From Macrocystis pyrifera (lineage: Eukaryota; Sar; Phaeophyceae; Laminariales; Laminariaceae), in NCBI GenBank assembly GCA_031763025.1, contig JASSKH010000036.1, forward strand, positions 3,211,001 through 3,275,000: DNA of 64,000 nucleotides, given 5' to 3'. Below, in pieces: positions 1-10,660 of this stretch (the stretch's first letter is position 1; the number at the start of each line of letters is the position of its first letter). Position numbers and translations under genes: made by a program. The notes under the pieces were generated by a model. The model worked only from the letters and a program-made list of their open reading frames with translations, was not told the origin of the DNA and made no database searches.

Positions 1-300
1 GTGCCTACACACGTTGCCACACCTAGCTCGAGCTGCTGTGAACGACTTACCACCGCACCAGCACCAGGAGGTCTGTTTTGTGTGTGCGCGTCCACAGAGC
101 CCGCCGGGACTGGAATTGGTGCGGTGTGCGTCGAGGGCGGTGGTCAAACGTTGCCCAAAAAAATGTTGAATCACACACACACACACACCCCACCACACAC
201 ACACATACAGAGAAACTCAAAACAAGGCACCCCACGCTCGTATCCGAGCCGCTACTAGTAATTGGTGGTAATGAGGCGCGACCTCAGCAATACCTGCAGT
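1..300. repeat. ~2 kb tandem unit, copy 1 (partial)
   Basis: The sequence from the first base matches the segments starting near 1947 and near 10310 almost base for base, including the same (AC)n microsatellite at about 171-205. Direct reading gives a unit period of about 1.95 kb between copies 1 and 2, and about 2.1 kb between copies 2 and 3 once the LTR element is removed. The open frames here are shared only because the copies are nearly identical, so they are not evidence of coding. This copy carries the empty site (GCCGCTA|CTAGTAATTGG at about 251-261) for the 80-bp palindromic element found in copy 2. Confidence 0.85.
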
Positions 301-839
301 AGTCATATCTGCGATGCATCATGCACAAAACATTTATTTGACTTGTGCTGAACCAACACGAACGAACATCTACTGCTGCTGCTGCTGTACCTACTACCTA
401 TCGCCGTCGTTGGTGAATCTCATAACCGTAAATATTCTTGGCATCATATCCTGCTCTTGAAAAACACAGACAGCACAGCAGTACGGACACACCTGAAACA
501 AATACCAGGTACTGGATTTTGTCGTGTGTATCCTGGTATTTCCACCTCGAAATCCGGCATAGTAATTTGAAGACGAAAATATGTACTACTGCTGTGTGAC
601 CACGGAACTGGCTGTCGACGGGTGGAAAGAACAAGACGACAAATAGACACACACCTGATATTTTTCCGTTTTTCCAACAGCAAGTGTTTTCTGGTTGAAA
701 TTCGGCATAATTAATTTGAACACGAAAAATCTGCATCTGAAAATATTTGTCCAACAGAAGACGCTTCTTTCTCGTAGCACGTGCCACCACTACTTGCTTG
801 TACTGATGTACGACATCTACATACAGCAGCTGTGTTTCT

Positions 840-1790
840 CCAGCAACAAAAACAGCAGCATCAGCAGTAGCAGTGGGACGCACGAGGCCAGGGTCAGCGT
901 CGATGTACGCTCGGCGGCTCGGCTTGTCAATCTAACCCTTGAACCCTTTGTACACATCAGATTCTACAGCAGCAGAAGTGTTTCTCCAGCAACAAAACAG
1001 CAGCAGCAGTAGCAGTAGGACACACGACGCCAGGGTCAGCGTCGCTGTACGCTCGGCGTGTCAATCTCACCCCTTGAACCCTTTGTACACGTACTCGATT
1101 TTGTCCTGTGTTGGTTTTGAACTCGAAATTCGGCAAAATAATTTCAAGATGAAAAATCTGCACTCGACGTGCTCTGTCCAAGAGAGAACTTCTCGTAGCA
1201 GGTAGCAGGTGCCACCGCTACTACTGATGATGTACGACATCTACAGCAGAGCTTCTCCAGCAGCAAAACAGCAGCAGCAGTAGGACACACGAGGCCAGGT
1301 CAGCGTCGCTGTACGCTCGGCTTGTGTGTGAACCCTTTGTACATGTGTTTCCTTGTCCCGAACTCATAATTTGAAGACGAAAAATCTACAATCTGACGTG
1401 TGTCCAGCAGAGCGCAAAATAATTTCAAGACGAAAAATCTGCACTCGACGTGCTCTGTCCAAGAGAGAACTTCTCGTAGCAGGTAGCAGGTGCCACCGCT
1501 ACTACAGATGATGTACGACATCTACAGCAGAGCTTCTCCAGCAGCAAAACAGCAGCAGCAGCAGGACACACGAGGCCAGGTCAGCGTCGCTGTACGCTCG
1601 GATTGTGTGTGAACCCTTCGTACATGTGTTTCCTGGTCCCGAACTCATCATTTGTAAGACGAAAAATCTACAATCTGACGTGTGTCCAGCAGAGCTTCTT
1701 CTAGCAGTGCCACCACTACTACTACTGCTGTACAACAACTATTATACAGCAGATACTCTCCTGCTTCTCAGTCCCCTCATCAGCAGGAGG
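840..1790. repeat. Nested sub-repeats with CAG/CTG tracts
   Basis: Within the ~2 kb unit, a sub-repeat recurs with the words GTCAGCGTCGCTGTACGCTC, CCTTTGTACATGTGTTTCC and CGAAAAATCTGCACTCGACG. Two long copies lie at about 1142-1375 and 1430-1655 (period about 288 bp), with shorter ones around 890-1080 and, in the next unit, 3450-3660. CAGCAG runs and TACTGCTGTAC palindromes separate them. No coding signal is convincing; the open frames change with each copy. The 300-840 stretch upstream is the same unit and matches 2414-2945. Confidence 0.75.
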
Positions 1791-1946
1791 GTGGGCCTGC
1801 AGCATGTCTCGGGGACATGACCCGAACGCTCGTTGCTGTGGACAGGCACAGTCTGCCTACCTACGAGTACTCGTAGAGCTAGCTGGGTTTCAAAATATGA
1901 TGTGTTGTTGGTTCTGTGTTTTTTCAACATGGCCCAGCACCAACAT

Positions 1947-3781
1947 GTGCCTACACACGTTGCCACACCTAACTCGAGCTGCTGTGAACGACTTACCACC
2001 GCACCAGCACCAGGAGGTCTGTTTTGTGTGTGCGCGTCCACAGAGCCCGCCGGGACTGGAATTGGTGCGGTGTGCGTCGAGGGCGGTGGTCAAACGTTGC
2101 CCAAAAAAATGTTGAATCACACACACATACACGCCTCACCACACACACACACACACATACAGAGAAACTCAAAACAAGGCACCCCACGCTCGTATCCGAG
2201 CCGCTATGAAGAGGCTTTTTTTTTCTTGGAAAATTCCAAGAAACAAAAGGCTCGCCCGCTTTTAGCGCGCTTCGCGCGCCTCATTATAAAGAGGCTTTTT
2301 TTTTCTTGGAAAATTCCAAGAAAAAAAAGGCTCGCCCGCTTTTTGCGAGCTTCGCGCGCCTCATTACTAGTAATTGGTGGTAATGAGGCGCGACCTCAGC
2401 AATACCTGCAGTAGTCATATCTGCGATGCATCATGCACAACATTTGTGCTAAACCAACACGAACGAACATATACTACTACTACTGCTGCTGCTGTACCTA
2501 CTACCTACACGCCGTCGTTGGTGAATCTCATAACCGTAAATATTCTTGTCATCATATATATCCTGCTCTTGAAAAACACAGACAGCACAGCAGTACGGAC
2601 ACACCTGTAACAAATACCAGGTACTGGATTTTGTCGTGTGTATCAGGTATCCTGGTATTTCCACCTCGAAATCCGGCATGTTAATTTGAAGACGAAAAAT
2701 ATGTACTACTGCTGTGTGACCACAGAACTGGATGTCGACGGGTGGAAAGAACAAGACGACAAATAGACACACACCTGATATATATTTTTTTTTTTCTGTT
2801 TTTCCAACAGCAAGTAAGTGTTTTCTGGTCGAAATTCGGCATAATTAATTTGAACATGAAAAATCTGCATCTGAAAATATTTGTCCAACAGAAGGCGCTT
2901 CTTTCTCGTAGCAGGTGCCACCACTACTTGCTTGTACTGATGCACGACATCTATGAAAAGAAACAGAATATATTTTCAAAAAAGAAATAAATGGACATAT
3001 ATATTTTCACAATGAGTAGGAGGGTGGAAGTGACGAGCTGTGGACAGGACCAGTATGCCCGCAGCAGTATACTGTGGACAGGCCTAATGTGCCTCCTGTG
3101 AGCTGCTGTGGACAGGACCAGTATGAGCTGCTGTGCCCAGTAAGGTTCCCGTGGAGATTCCGTGGACTGCTGTAGACGGCTTCTCCGTCCCCTCATCTGC
3201 AGGAGGGTGGGCCTGCAGCATGTGTTTCGTTGGTAGAACTCAAAAAGCAAAAACCGTTACTCGACGATTTTGTCCTGTGTTGAACTCGAAATTCAACATA
3301 ATAATTTCAATACAAAAAGTATACTTGCTCCGTCCAAGAGGGAACTTCTCGTAGCAGGTAGCACGTACCATCGCTACTACTGATGTATGACATCTACAAC
3401 AGCACAGCTTATCCAGCAGCAAAACAGCAGCAGCAGTAGGACACACGAGTCCAGGTCAGCGTCGCTGTACGCTCGGCTGGTGTGTGAACTCTTGGTACAT
3501 GTTTTTCCTGATCCCGAACTCATAATTTGGAGACAGAAAAATGAGCTTCTAGCAGTGCCAGTCCAGGTCAGCGTCGCTGTACGCTCGGCTGGTGTGTAAA
3601 CCTTTCGTACATGTGTTTCCTGGTCCCGAACTCATAATTTTAATTTCAATCTGACGTGTGTCCAGCAGAGCTTCTAGCAGTGCCACCACTACTACTACTG
3701 CTGTACGAAAAGTATGCACTCTACTTGTTCTGTCCAAGAGAGAAATTATCGCAGCAGGTGCCACCACTACTACTATACTAC
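1947..3781. repeat. ~2 kb tandem unit, copy 2 (interrupted)
   Basis: This is a second copy of the unit that begins at position 1. It has the same order of segments: the AC microsatellite at about 2119-2160, the block at 2414-2945 matching 300-800, and the CAG-rich sub-repeats. The LTR retroelement cuts it at 3782, and its tail resumes at 10021. It differs from copy 1 by a double insertion of an 80-bp palindromic element. The stretch 3010-3230 holds several short GTGGACAGGACCAGTATG words not seen in copy 1. No gene is supported. Confidence 0.8.
2207..2366. mobile_element. Two tandem 80-bp palindromic mini-elements
   Basis: Two head-to-tail units (2207-2286 and 2287-2366) each run from T(G/A)A(A/T)GAGGC to its near-complement GCCTCATTA. 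Each contains two internal palindromes: T8-CTTGGAAAATTCCAAG-A8 and GCGCGCTTCGCGCGC (one copy varies to GCGAGC). Copy 1 of the surrounding repeat has an empty site at position 254, so the units are insertions, with an apparent TA duplication. The size and double-hairpin shape suggest a MITE or foldback element with no coding capacity. Confidence 0.8.
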
Positions 3782-4236
3782 TGATATGGATCGGGAGCGT
3801 ATAGGTCATGAGGTCTTGGGTCAGGATGAGGCAAGCAGCACGGGCATGAGCCTATTTTAAAAAATCAGCCGTCGACAGTCCGCTTCAGATACAGGATAGA
3901 ACAGGATTACAACACATGCCTAAAATATACAAATAATAAGACCAACCTCAAGTCTGGCCACGATCCAACCGAGTCGAGACGTGGGCTCGCACGTGTCCCA
4001 GAGGGGTATAGCGTGCTTCTGACGCTCGGGAGAAGGTCTCCCAGGTATGTAGATGGTAAACTGATTGCTTTGAGCCTCCGGTCGAGAGCGATGACCGAGG
4101 CAACACGTAGGACCGCCGAAGAGGAGCGAGAAAGAGTGGCAATCCACAAATGGGGGAGGGGCCGTAAATGACGCGGCCCCTGCTGATACAAAAACGCAAG
4201 TCGTCGTAACTCCTGAAACGGTCTAAACCCATAACA
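3782..4236 (-). repeat. Left LTR (3' LTR of minus-strand element)
   Basis: A 455-bp direct repeat matching 9567-10020. Its boundaries are set by the loss of identity on both sides and by the TG...CA termini. The purine-rich tract for plus-strand priming lies just inside it when read on the minus strand. I could not identify a TATA box or polyadenylation site with confidence. Confidence 0.88.
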
Positions 4237-4907
4237 TCCCCCCTAGCATAATGCGAATAACTGAGCAATATGCTATAGCAATCTTTGACTATAACCAAGG
4301 GTAAGGAACCGCAAGGCTCTATACAAAAATATTGATCTCGGGGATAGGCGAAAACAAACAGAAAACGCAGGGGCCATCAGAGGGAAATCCCCGATAAAAA
4401 CCCTCACCCCCGCCTTTTCACTGCGAGTTTGACTGCCTGACCAATAATCAATGGTTTATAGTCATCCTACCACACTTCTTCAACAGTGAATAAGCGCAGT
4501 ACACTAACGCCTAAGCTTAAACCGCCATCTCTGCGTTCTCTGAACGGGTCAAAAGTCAATACCCATGGGATTTGAGTCCCCCAAATCGGGTGGAAACATA
4601 CGAGGAAGCCGAATCGTCAAAACAAGTTAGCCCACTACCAGGCACGGAAGCGCAAACCCCCATACAAAAAAATACCCAACTAATCCACGCCAGACCGACT
4701 GGCTGTAACAAGCAGGTACCTCTCAATCTCTCACAAAAACACGTAGCCTCGAACAACAGAACCAGAGATTTTTGCGTCCTCGGCGAACGCTCATTATCGC
4801 TGCCGATCTGGAACTGCTCCTCATATCACTTAACTACGAAATTGTAACCCCACCATTCACGGAAGAGTACGCCTCTTCCCAACCCAAACACACAAACATT
4901 CACGAAG

Positions 4908-5573
4908 TCACAACGTACATCCAACACCCCACAAGTCTATACCTAACAGTTTCACGCCAAAACGACCAGCTGTTGCGGGCAGGACCCCCACCGTTTCATA
5001 CAAAACACAAAACAACGAAGGGCAGAAGTCGAAGATCTTCGCCTCCTCGGCGAACGCACAGTATCGCTTTAGGTCTTCGACCGCTCCGTATAGCGGCTGG
5101 TCAACTCCTTCCAATTCTGGTCGTTGGGCAGTACCTCGTACGATCAAGGCATCGGGGCAAGAAAGCAGCGCACGGGCGCAAGCGAGCGATGGGACGACGA
5201 GATACCGGAGCGAGGGAACGGCGCAGCGAGCGGCGGACGGGCAAGATTCCGGGGCGAGACAACGCACGGCGTCGAAGTGAGGGAGTGGCGCACGGACAAG
5301 ACATCGGTGCAAGGGAGCGGTACACGGGAAAGCGAGGCAATAGCGTACGCCGAGTATAGAGGGAACAACGCGCGGAAAAGCGAGGGAACGGTATACCGGC
5401 AAGCGAGACAGAAAGGAAACGGCGCATGGGAAGGAAGCGAGGAAGCGGTCCACTGCGCTTGACGCTCGATAATCGCTTCCGCTCTTCAACTGCTCCATCT
5501 CGCGGCTGGTCAGCTCCTCCCAGTTCTGGTTGCTGTAGCGTATTCGCCAGTAGCGGTCTCTGCAATCGTACAC
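4908..5573 (-). pseudogene. Degenerate repeats resembling a Tudor/chromo-like tail
   Basis: Inside the LTR element, the minus strand has an open frame of 221 codons that begins with a WRIRYSNQNWEELTSREMEQL segment (5480-5570). A second copy of the motif (QNWKELTSRY) lies at about 5040-5110, and a weaker third near 4760-4830. The W-x-I/V-x-Y...W/D-EEL-T pattern resembles the small Royal-family-type domain found at the C terminus of some retrotransposon integrases; that assignment is inference. The middle (5150-5440) is a low-complexity Arg/Ser/Pro stretch from a purine-rich repeat. I read this as a relic of pol, not a functional gene. Confidence 0.3.
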
Positions 5574-6185
5574 CTGATTATGCCGTCTGAGATCGCCATT
5601 AAAGTATTTTCATAGAGCGACACCTACTGCCTAACGGAAACAGGGGCAAGGCTGACCCAGATGGGTATCGTTCCGGTGCCTTCGCGTGAAGGATATCGGG
5701 TTGGTGATATTTGAGCCACTTGGTTGATCTCGGTGACTTCATGCCGTTGCAGGCTTCCGACGAACGCGTCGCCCTCCCCCCGTCAACGAGAGTGGAAACG
5801 AAAAAGGACGCGAACGGGAGAAACAAAGAGAACTTGAGAACCTGACAGTCAGGTCCAGGCAACTGGCGAGCCTAACGGTCAGGTCCAGGCTATAACACAC
5901 ATATCAGGGCAATAGTTTCCTTGATGTGTCCTTCACCCGCCAAACAATGAACAGAAAAGAACGTAGTGATAAGGAACTAAAATAACCACGATGGACACGC
6001 ACGCACAGCGCACACGGGACGGCATCAAACTGCGGGACACATGCGACGGAGTGCGGGCGTCTGTAAAGGTCACAGTCAGTGCGAGCGGATGCACGGGCAA
6101 GCGGGTTCGCAAGAAACAAATACACAAGCAAAACAACAAACAAACAATAAAAGCGAATAGAACAAACAAGAACAAACAGAGGAGC

Positions 6186-6668
6186 AAAGAAACAAACGGA
6201 CAAACGACATAAAATTGAACGACACACAGGTAGAAGCCCCGTGGCTAAGGCACAGACCTAGAGGGGCCTGGTTGCCGTCTCCCTTCAGCATGGGAGGCAG
6301 CAACAACGGTCCCAATAGGCGCAGACCCCAACCACTCTGGACATCCAAAGAAACAAACGGACGAACGACACAAAACTAAACGACAAACAGGTAAAAGCCC
6401 CGTGGCTAAGGCACAGACCTAGAGGGGCCTGGTTGCCGTCTCCCTTCAGCATGGGAGGCAGCAACAACGGTCCCAATAGGCGCAGACCCCAACCACTCTG
6501 GACATCCAAAGAAACAAACGGACGAACGACACAAAACTAAACGACAAACAGGTAAAAGCCCCGTGGCTAAGGCACAGACCTAGAGGGGCCTGGTTGCCGT
6601 CTCCCTTCAGCATGGGAGGCAGCAACAACGGTCCCAATAGGCGCAGACCCCAACCACTCTGGACATCC
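6186..6668. repeat. Three tandem 161-bp repeats
   Basis: Units start at 6186, 6347 and 6508. Units 2 and 3 are almost identical, and unit 1 differs at several bases near its start. Each contains GGCACAGACCTAGAGGGGCC and CATGGGAGGCAGCAACAACG. They lie inside the LTR element. The matching minus-strand frames of 74 and 90 codons are a by-product of the repetition. Confidence 0.9.
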
Positions 6669-7569
6669 ACTCTCTATCCGAGGAATGGACAAATAGTCAA
6701 ACAGACACACAAACGAAAAAAAAAAACAAACACAGAGCATAAAACAAGAGATGCCGCGTTCGCAGCGACGCAGAGTCACGCGTCGCGCCATCGACGAGTG
6801 GCGTACGGCGACAGCAGCGGAAATGAAGACAGGCATGGCAAGCGAATGTCAAGATAAGACAAAGAACGCGAACAGTGGAACACGGGAACGTCGGCAAATT
6901 AACAGCTGGTAAGCACATTAATATACGCGGTAATACGAGAGTGCTCATCTTTAGCTGCCCGCACAGCATGCTGGAAGCGGCGGGGTATATTAGCCGAACG
7001 TTTCAGTATTCCAGAGACCTTGTTGCTATCTCTCTGCCTAATGGAGACAGCAACAACGGTCCTCCCAAGCTGAGACAAACCCATAAAATATGCGTGCACC
7101 CACAAGATGAATTAGGAAAATTATTAATGCATGCGGCCGCCACTCCCGCTCGCCCGTCATTGCAGAAACATGTTGCGATGACGGAACATAAAAACGATGA
7201 AAATGTCAGTACCGATGAAAGCGGGAATAATAGTGCAACCAGCAGCAGAGCCGCATAACGAGATAAGCGCGAATATCAGCACCGATACACGCGGAAATCA
7301 GTGCAACCAGCAGCAGAGCAGCATAACACACCAACAATGTATAAACGAATCGACAAGTAATTATAATCCAGGTGGGAAATGCATAAAACTAAATTGACCC
7401 CAATTTCAATTTAATTATTTCGTACTGGAAATAGAGAGAATTATTTATTCTCCGTCTTCGGGCACACGAAATGGATAGGTGCACCTAAAAATTACAAATA
7501 AAAAGGGAAAATATTTTTGTCCTGAATAAAAGAAGTATAATTGTAGAGAGCATACTAACAGACCGTGTA

Positions 7570-8150
7570 AGTAGGACAGGCGCAGACCTCGTGGAAGTTC
7601 GTTTCTGTCTCCCGCGACGGGTAAAGACACGGCACCACTTCCACGAGGCACAGACCTATCTCTCCCATGCAATAATAAACAGGTATAGGTAGGACAGGCA
7701 CAGACCCTGTGGAGGCTCGGTTCAAGACCATAGCCATGTCCCCACAAGGCACAGACCCATCTCAACAACAGGTGCAAGGAGGACAGGCACAGACCTTGTG
7801 GAGGCTCGGTTCAAGACCATAACTATGTCCCCACAAGGCACAGACCCATCTCCAACAAAAACAAAACGCATGCCAGATAGGTAGGATAGGCGCAGCCGTG
7901 AAATATTATAAAGGTACAGGTACGACAGGCACAGACCCTGTGGAGGCTCGGTTCAAGACCATAGCCATGTCCCCACAAGGCACAGACCCATCTCAACAAC
8001 AGGTGCAAGGCGGACAGGCACAGACCTTGTGGAGGCTCGGTTCAAGACCAAAATTATGTCCCCACAAGGCACAGACCCATCTCCTATAAACACAAAACGC
8101 ATGCCAGATAGGTAGGATAGGCGCAGACCCCGTGTAAGCTTAGTTGACGA
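7570..8150. repeat. Tandem ~90-120 bp repeats with CAAGGCACAGACC
   Basis: At least four variants of a unit with GTGGAGGCTCGGTTCAAGAC and GTCCCCACAAGGCACAGACC follow each other. The core GGCACAGACC is shared with the 161-bp repeats upstream, so both arrays probably derive from one ancestral module of the LTR element. No coding function is supported. A further duplicated block inside the element pairs 6750-6850 with 8925-9025 (GAGTGGCGTACGGCGACAGC). Confidence 0.8.
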
Positions 8151-9566
8151 AACCATTCGCTTTCCACGAGGCACTGGCCTATCTCTCCTTTCTGACACCA
8201 TGGCAGATGAGGGCATAAAGGTATAGCGCGAAAACAAGAGGAAATACATAATAAAACAAACAGGACCAACAGCGACAAACAACACGTACCAGGTACCAGG
8301 TACCGGGTATAATACTATTTATTGAAGAAGACGTAACTTCCGCGGAGCGCATCATCTCGATGCAATTTCTTGGCGTCCTTGAAACAGTGAGCTTCTTGTT
8401 TCCATCAGGTTCTTATTGGTGGGTCTATACTGCTGTATACTTGAGTAATAATTAACAAGTGCCTTACCGAGGTCCCAGGTATTCTCATGTCCTGCGACCA
8501 CGAACTGCATTGTTTTTTATTATAGCGATGAATTAAATGTGAGAACAACGACAACAACTTTGACGAAGTAGGTCGCTCCTACTTGTCACTTTTACCGCTG
8601 GAAAGCAAGATATCTGTAGGATCTTGATATCGTAGTCATTTTTCTGTCGTATTGATACGTCACAACTCGACCCAAAAGATACGTCGTACGAGCTGGATCT
8701 TTGATACTATGTTCACGTCGAACGCAACCAACCAACATTTCGAGACCTGACCTCGATCTACAGCACTAGTATTAATAGTAGCTCGCACAACATAAATATA
8801 TGCATACCTGGTACAGAGTAACTACTCTGTAAAAATAATCGTACATTTAGACCAAGAGGTATCTCCCCGTGAATCCTGCTGCAGGCACTTGTGGGTAGTG
8901 CCCACAGCAGAGAAAGTGGAGCAAGTGCCGCGTTCGCAGCAATGCAGAGCCACGCGTCGCGATAGCGACGAGTGGCGTACGGCGACAGCAGCGGACGCGC
9001 AGACAGACAGATGGCAAGTGGATACCCGGCCCGGGAGTCACTAAAGCGAGCACACTCGGGGCCGCACAAACCACAGGTCACATCACGTTCGGGCTTTTGC
9101 TTTTCATTCATTTTTATCGCTGCCGGTGGAAAGAAAAGGGTGGGGCCCTAACGAGTGTGCTGCAAGCTTTGGACTCCCACCTGTGCCATCCCAACAAAGC
9201 CTCAAAGTGCAAAGGGGCAAACAGAACTGGATAGGGTAGCCGTTAGAACCAAGAGATAAGACACACGCCAGGGCATTATATGCTCCTGAGTGTGTCCGTT
9301 GCCTCCCCCGAAAAACAAAGCGAAAACATTCGAGGCAAAACGAAAAAATAAAAAACAAAACAGCAGGACTGCTATTTTAATACTGCTGTAGTACAGCAGC
9401 ACAGCAGCAAGTATCGCATGCTATACGTATTGCTGCTGTACGTATCCTCGTGTGCATAAAACCCACAGAGATCTCAGGGTCCCGCACAAATAAAAAAAAC
9501 AAAACAGAGTGGGATGCGTAGAACGATCCCCAGTGCGTGCAAGCGCGTGTCTCGGATTGGACACCA

Positions 9567-10020
9567 TGATATGGATCGGGAGCGTATAGGTCATGAGGTC
9601 TTGGGTCAGGATGAGGCAAGCAGCACGGGCATGAGCCTATTTTAAAAAATCAGCCGTCGACAGTCCGCTTCAGATACAGGATAGAACAGGATTACAACAC
9701 ATGCCTAAAATATACAAATAATAAGACCAACCTCAAGTCTGGCCACGATCCAACCGAGTCGAGACGTGGGCTCGCACGTGTCCCAGAGGGGTATAGCGTG
9801 CTTCTGACGCTAGGGAGAAGGTCTCCCAGGTATGTAGATGGTAAACTGATTGCTTTGAGCCTCCGGTCGAGAGCGATGACCGAGGCAACACGTAGGACCG
9901 CCGAAGAGGAGCGAGAAAGAGTGGCAATCCACAAATGGGGGGGGGCCGTAAATGACGCGGCCCCTGCTGATACAAAAACGCAAGTCGTCGTAACTCCTGA
10001 AACGGTCTAAACCCATAACA
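9567..10020 (-). repeat. Right LTR (5' LTR of minus-strand element)
   Basis: A 454-bp copy of 3782-4236, with only a few differences (for example one base near 9809 and a shorter G-run near 9945). The putative primer-binding site is at about 9548-9566 on the minus strand, directly abutting the LTR. Confidence 0.88.
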
Positions 10021-10660
10021 CTACTGCTGTACACCAACAGCAGGTGCCACCACTACTACTACTGCTGTACACCAACAGCAGGTGCCACCACTACTACTAC
10101 TGCTGTACACCAACTATACTACTGCTGTATACCAACTATACAGCAGATACTCTCCTGCTTCTCCGCCCCCCCATCGGCAGGAGTGTGGGCCTGCAGCATG
10201 TCTCGGGGACATGGCCTGAACGCTCGTTGCTATCGTTTTGTGTGTGCGCGTCCACAGAGCCATGTGTTGTTGGTTGGGTGTTTTTTCAACATGGCCCAGC
10301 ACCAAAATGTGCCTACACACGTTGCCACACCTAGCTCGAGCTGCTGTGAACGACTTACCACCGCACCAGCACCAGGAGGTTTGTTTTGTGTGTGCGCGTC
10401 CACAGAGCCCGCCGGGACTGGAATTGGTGCGGTGTGCGTCGAGGGCGGTGGTCAAACGTTGCCCAAAAAAATGTTGAATCACACACACACACACACCTCA
10501 CCACACACACACACACACACACCTACAGAGAAACTCAAAACAAGGCACCCCCCGCTCGTATCCGAGCCGCTATGAAGAGGCTTTTTTTTTCTTGGAAAAT
10601 TCCAAGAAAAAAAAGGCTCGCCCGCTTTTTGCGCGCTTCGCGCGCCTCATTATAACTTCT
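10021..10660. repeat. End of ~2 kb unit copy 2 and start of copy 3
   Basis: After the LTR element the interrupted repeat resumes with TACTGCTGTACACC direct repeats. It passes into a third copy of the unit at about 10300, with the same CTCGAGCTGCTGTGAACGAC block and an AC microsatellite at 10481-10525. A single 80-bp palindromic element lies at 10573-10652. The unit ends there, and the following sequence is unrelated to copies 1 and 2. Confidence 0.8.

Larger units (their letters stand above)
3782..10020 (-). mobile_element. Non-autonomous LTR retroelement (LARD-like)
   Basis: Two near-identical direct repeats bound this 6.24 kb element. They start TG and end CA, and CTAC flanks both sides (3778-3781 and 10021-10024), a 4-bp target duplication. 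Orientation is minus: on that strand TGGTGTCCAATCC follows the right-hand LTR directly, as a tRNA primer-binding site would, and a short purine run (CTAGGGGGGA) precedes the left-hand LTR. The interior has no intact gag or pol; it is tandem repeats and short degenerate frames. That makes it a large retrotransposon derivative that would need another element's proteins. LTRs that differ at only a few bases imply a recent insertion. Confidence 0.88.

Noticed and set aside
171-205. A CRISPR-like or regulatory direct-repeat array at the AC tracts
   Set aside because: Simple (AC)n microsatellites shared by all three copies of the ~2 kb unit, in a eukaryotic setting.
5200-5440. Arg/Ser-rich ORFs in the LTR element
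   Set aside because: They arise from a purine-rich repeat (GGGCAAGCGAG, GGGAACGG words) that is open in several frames on both strands.
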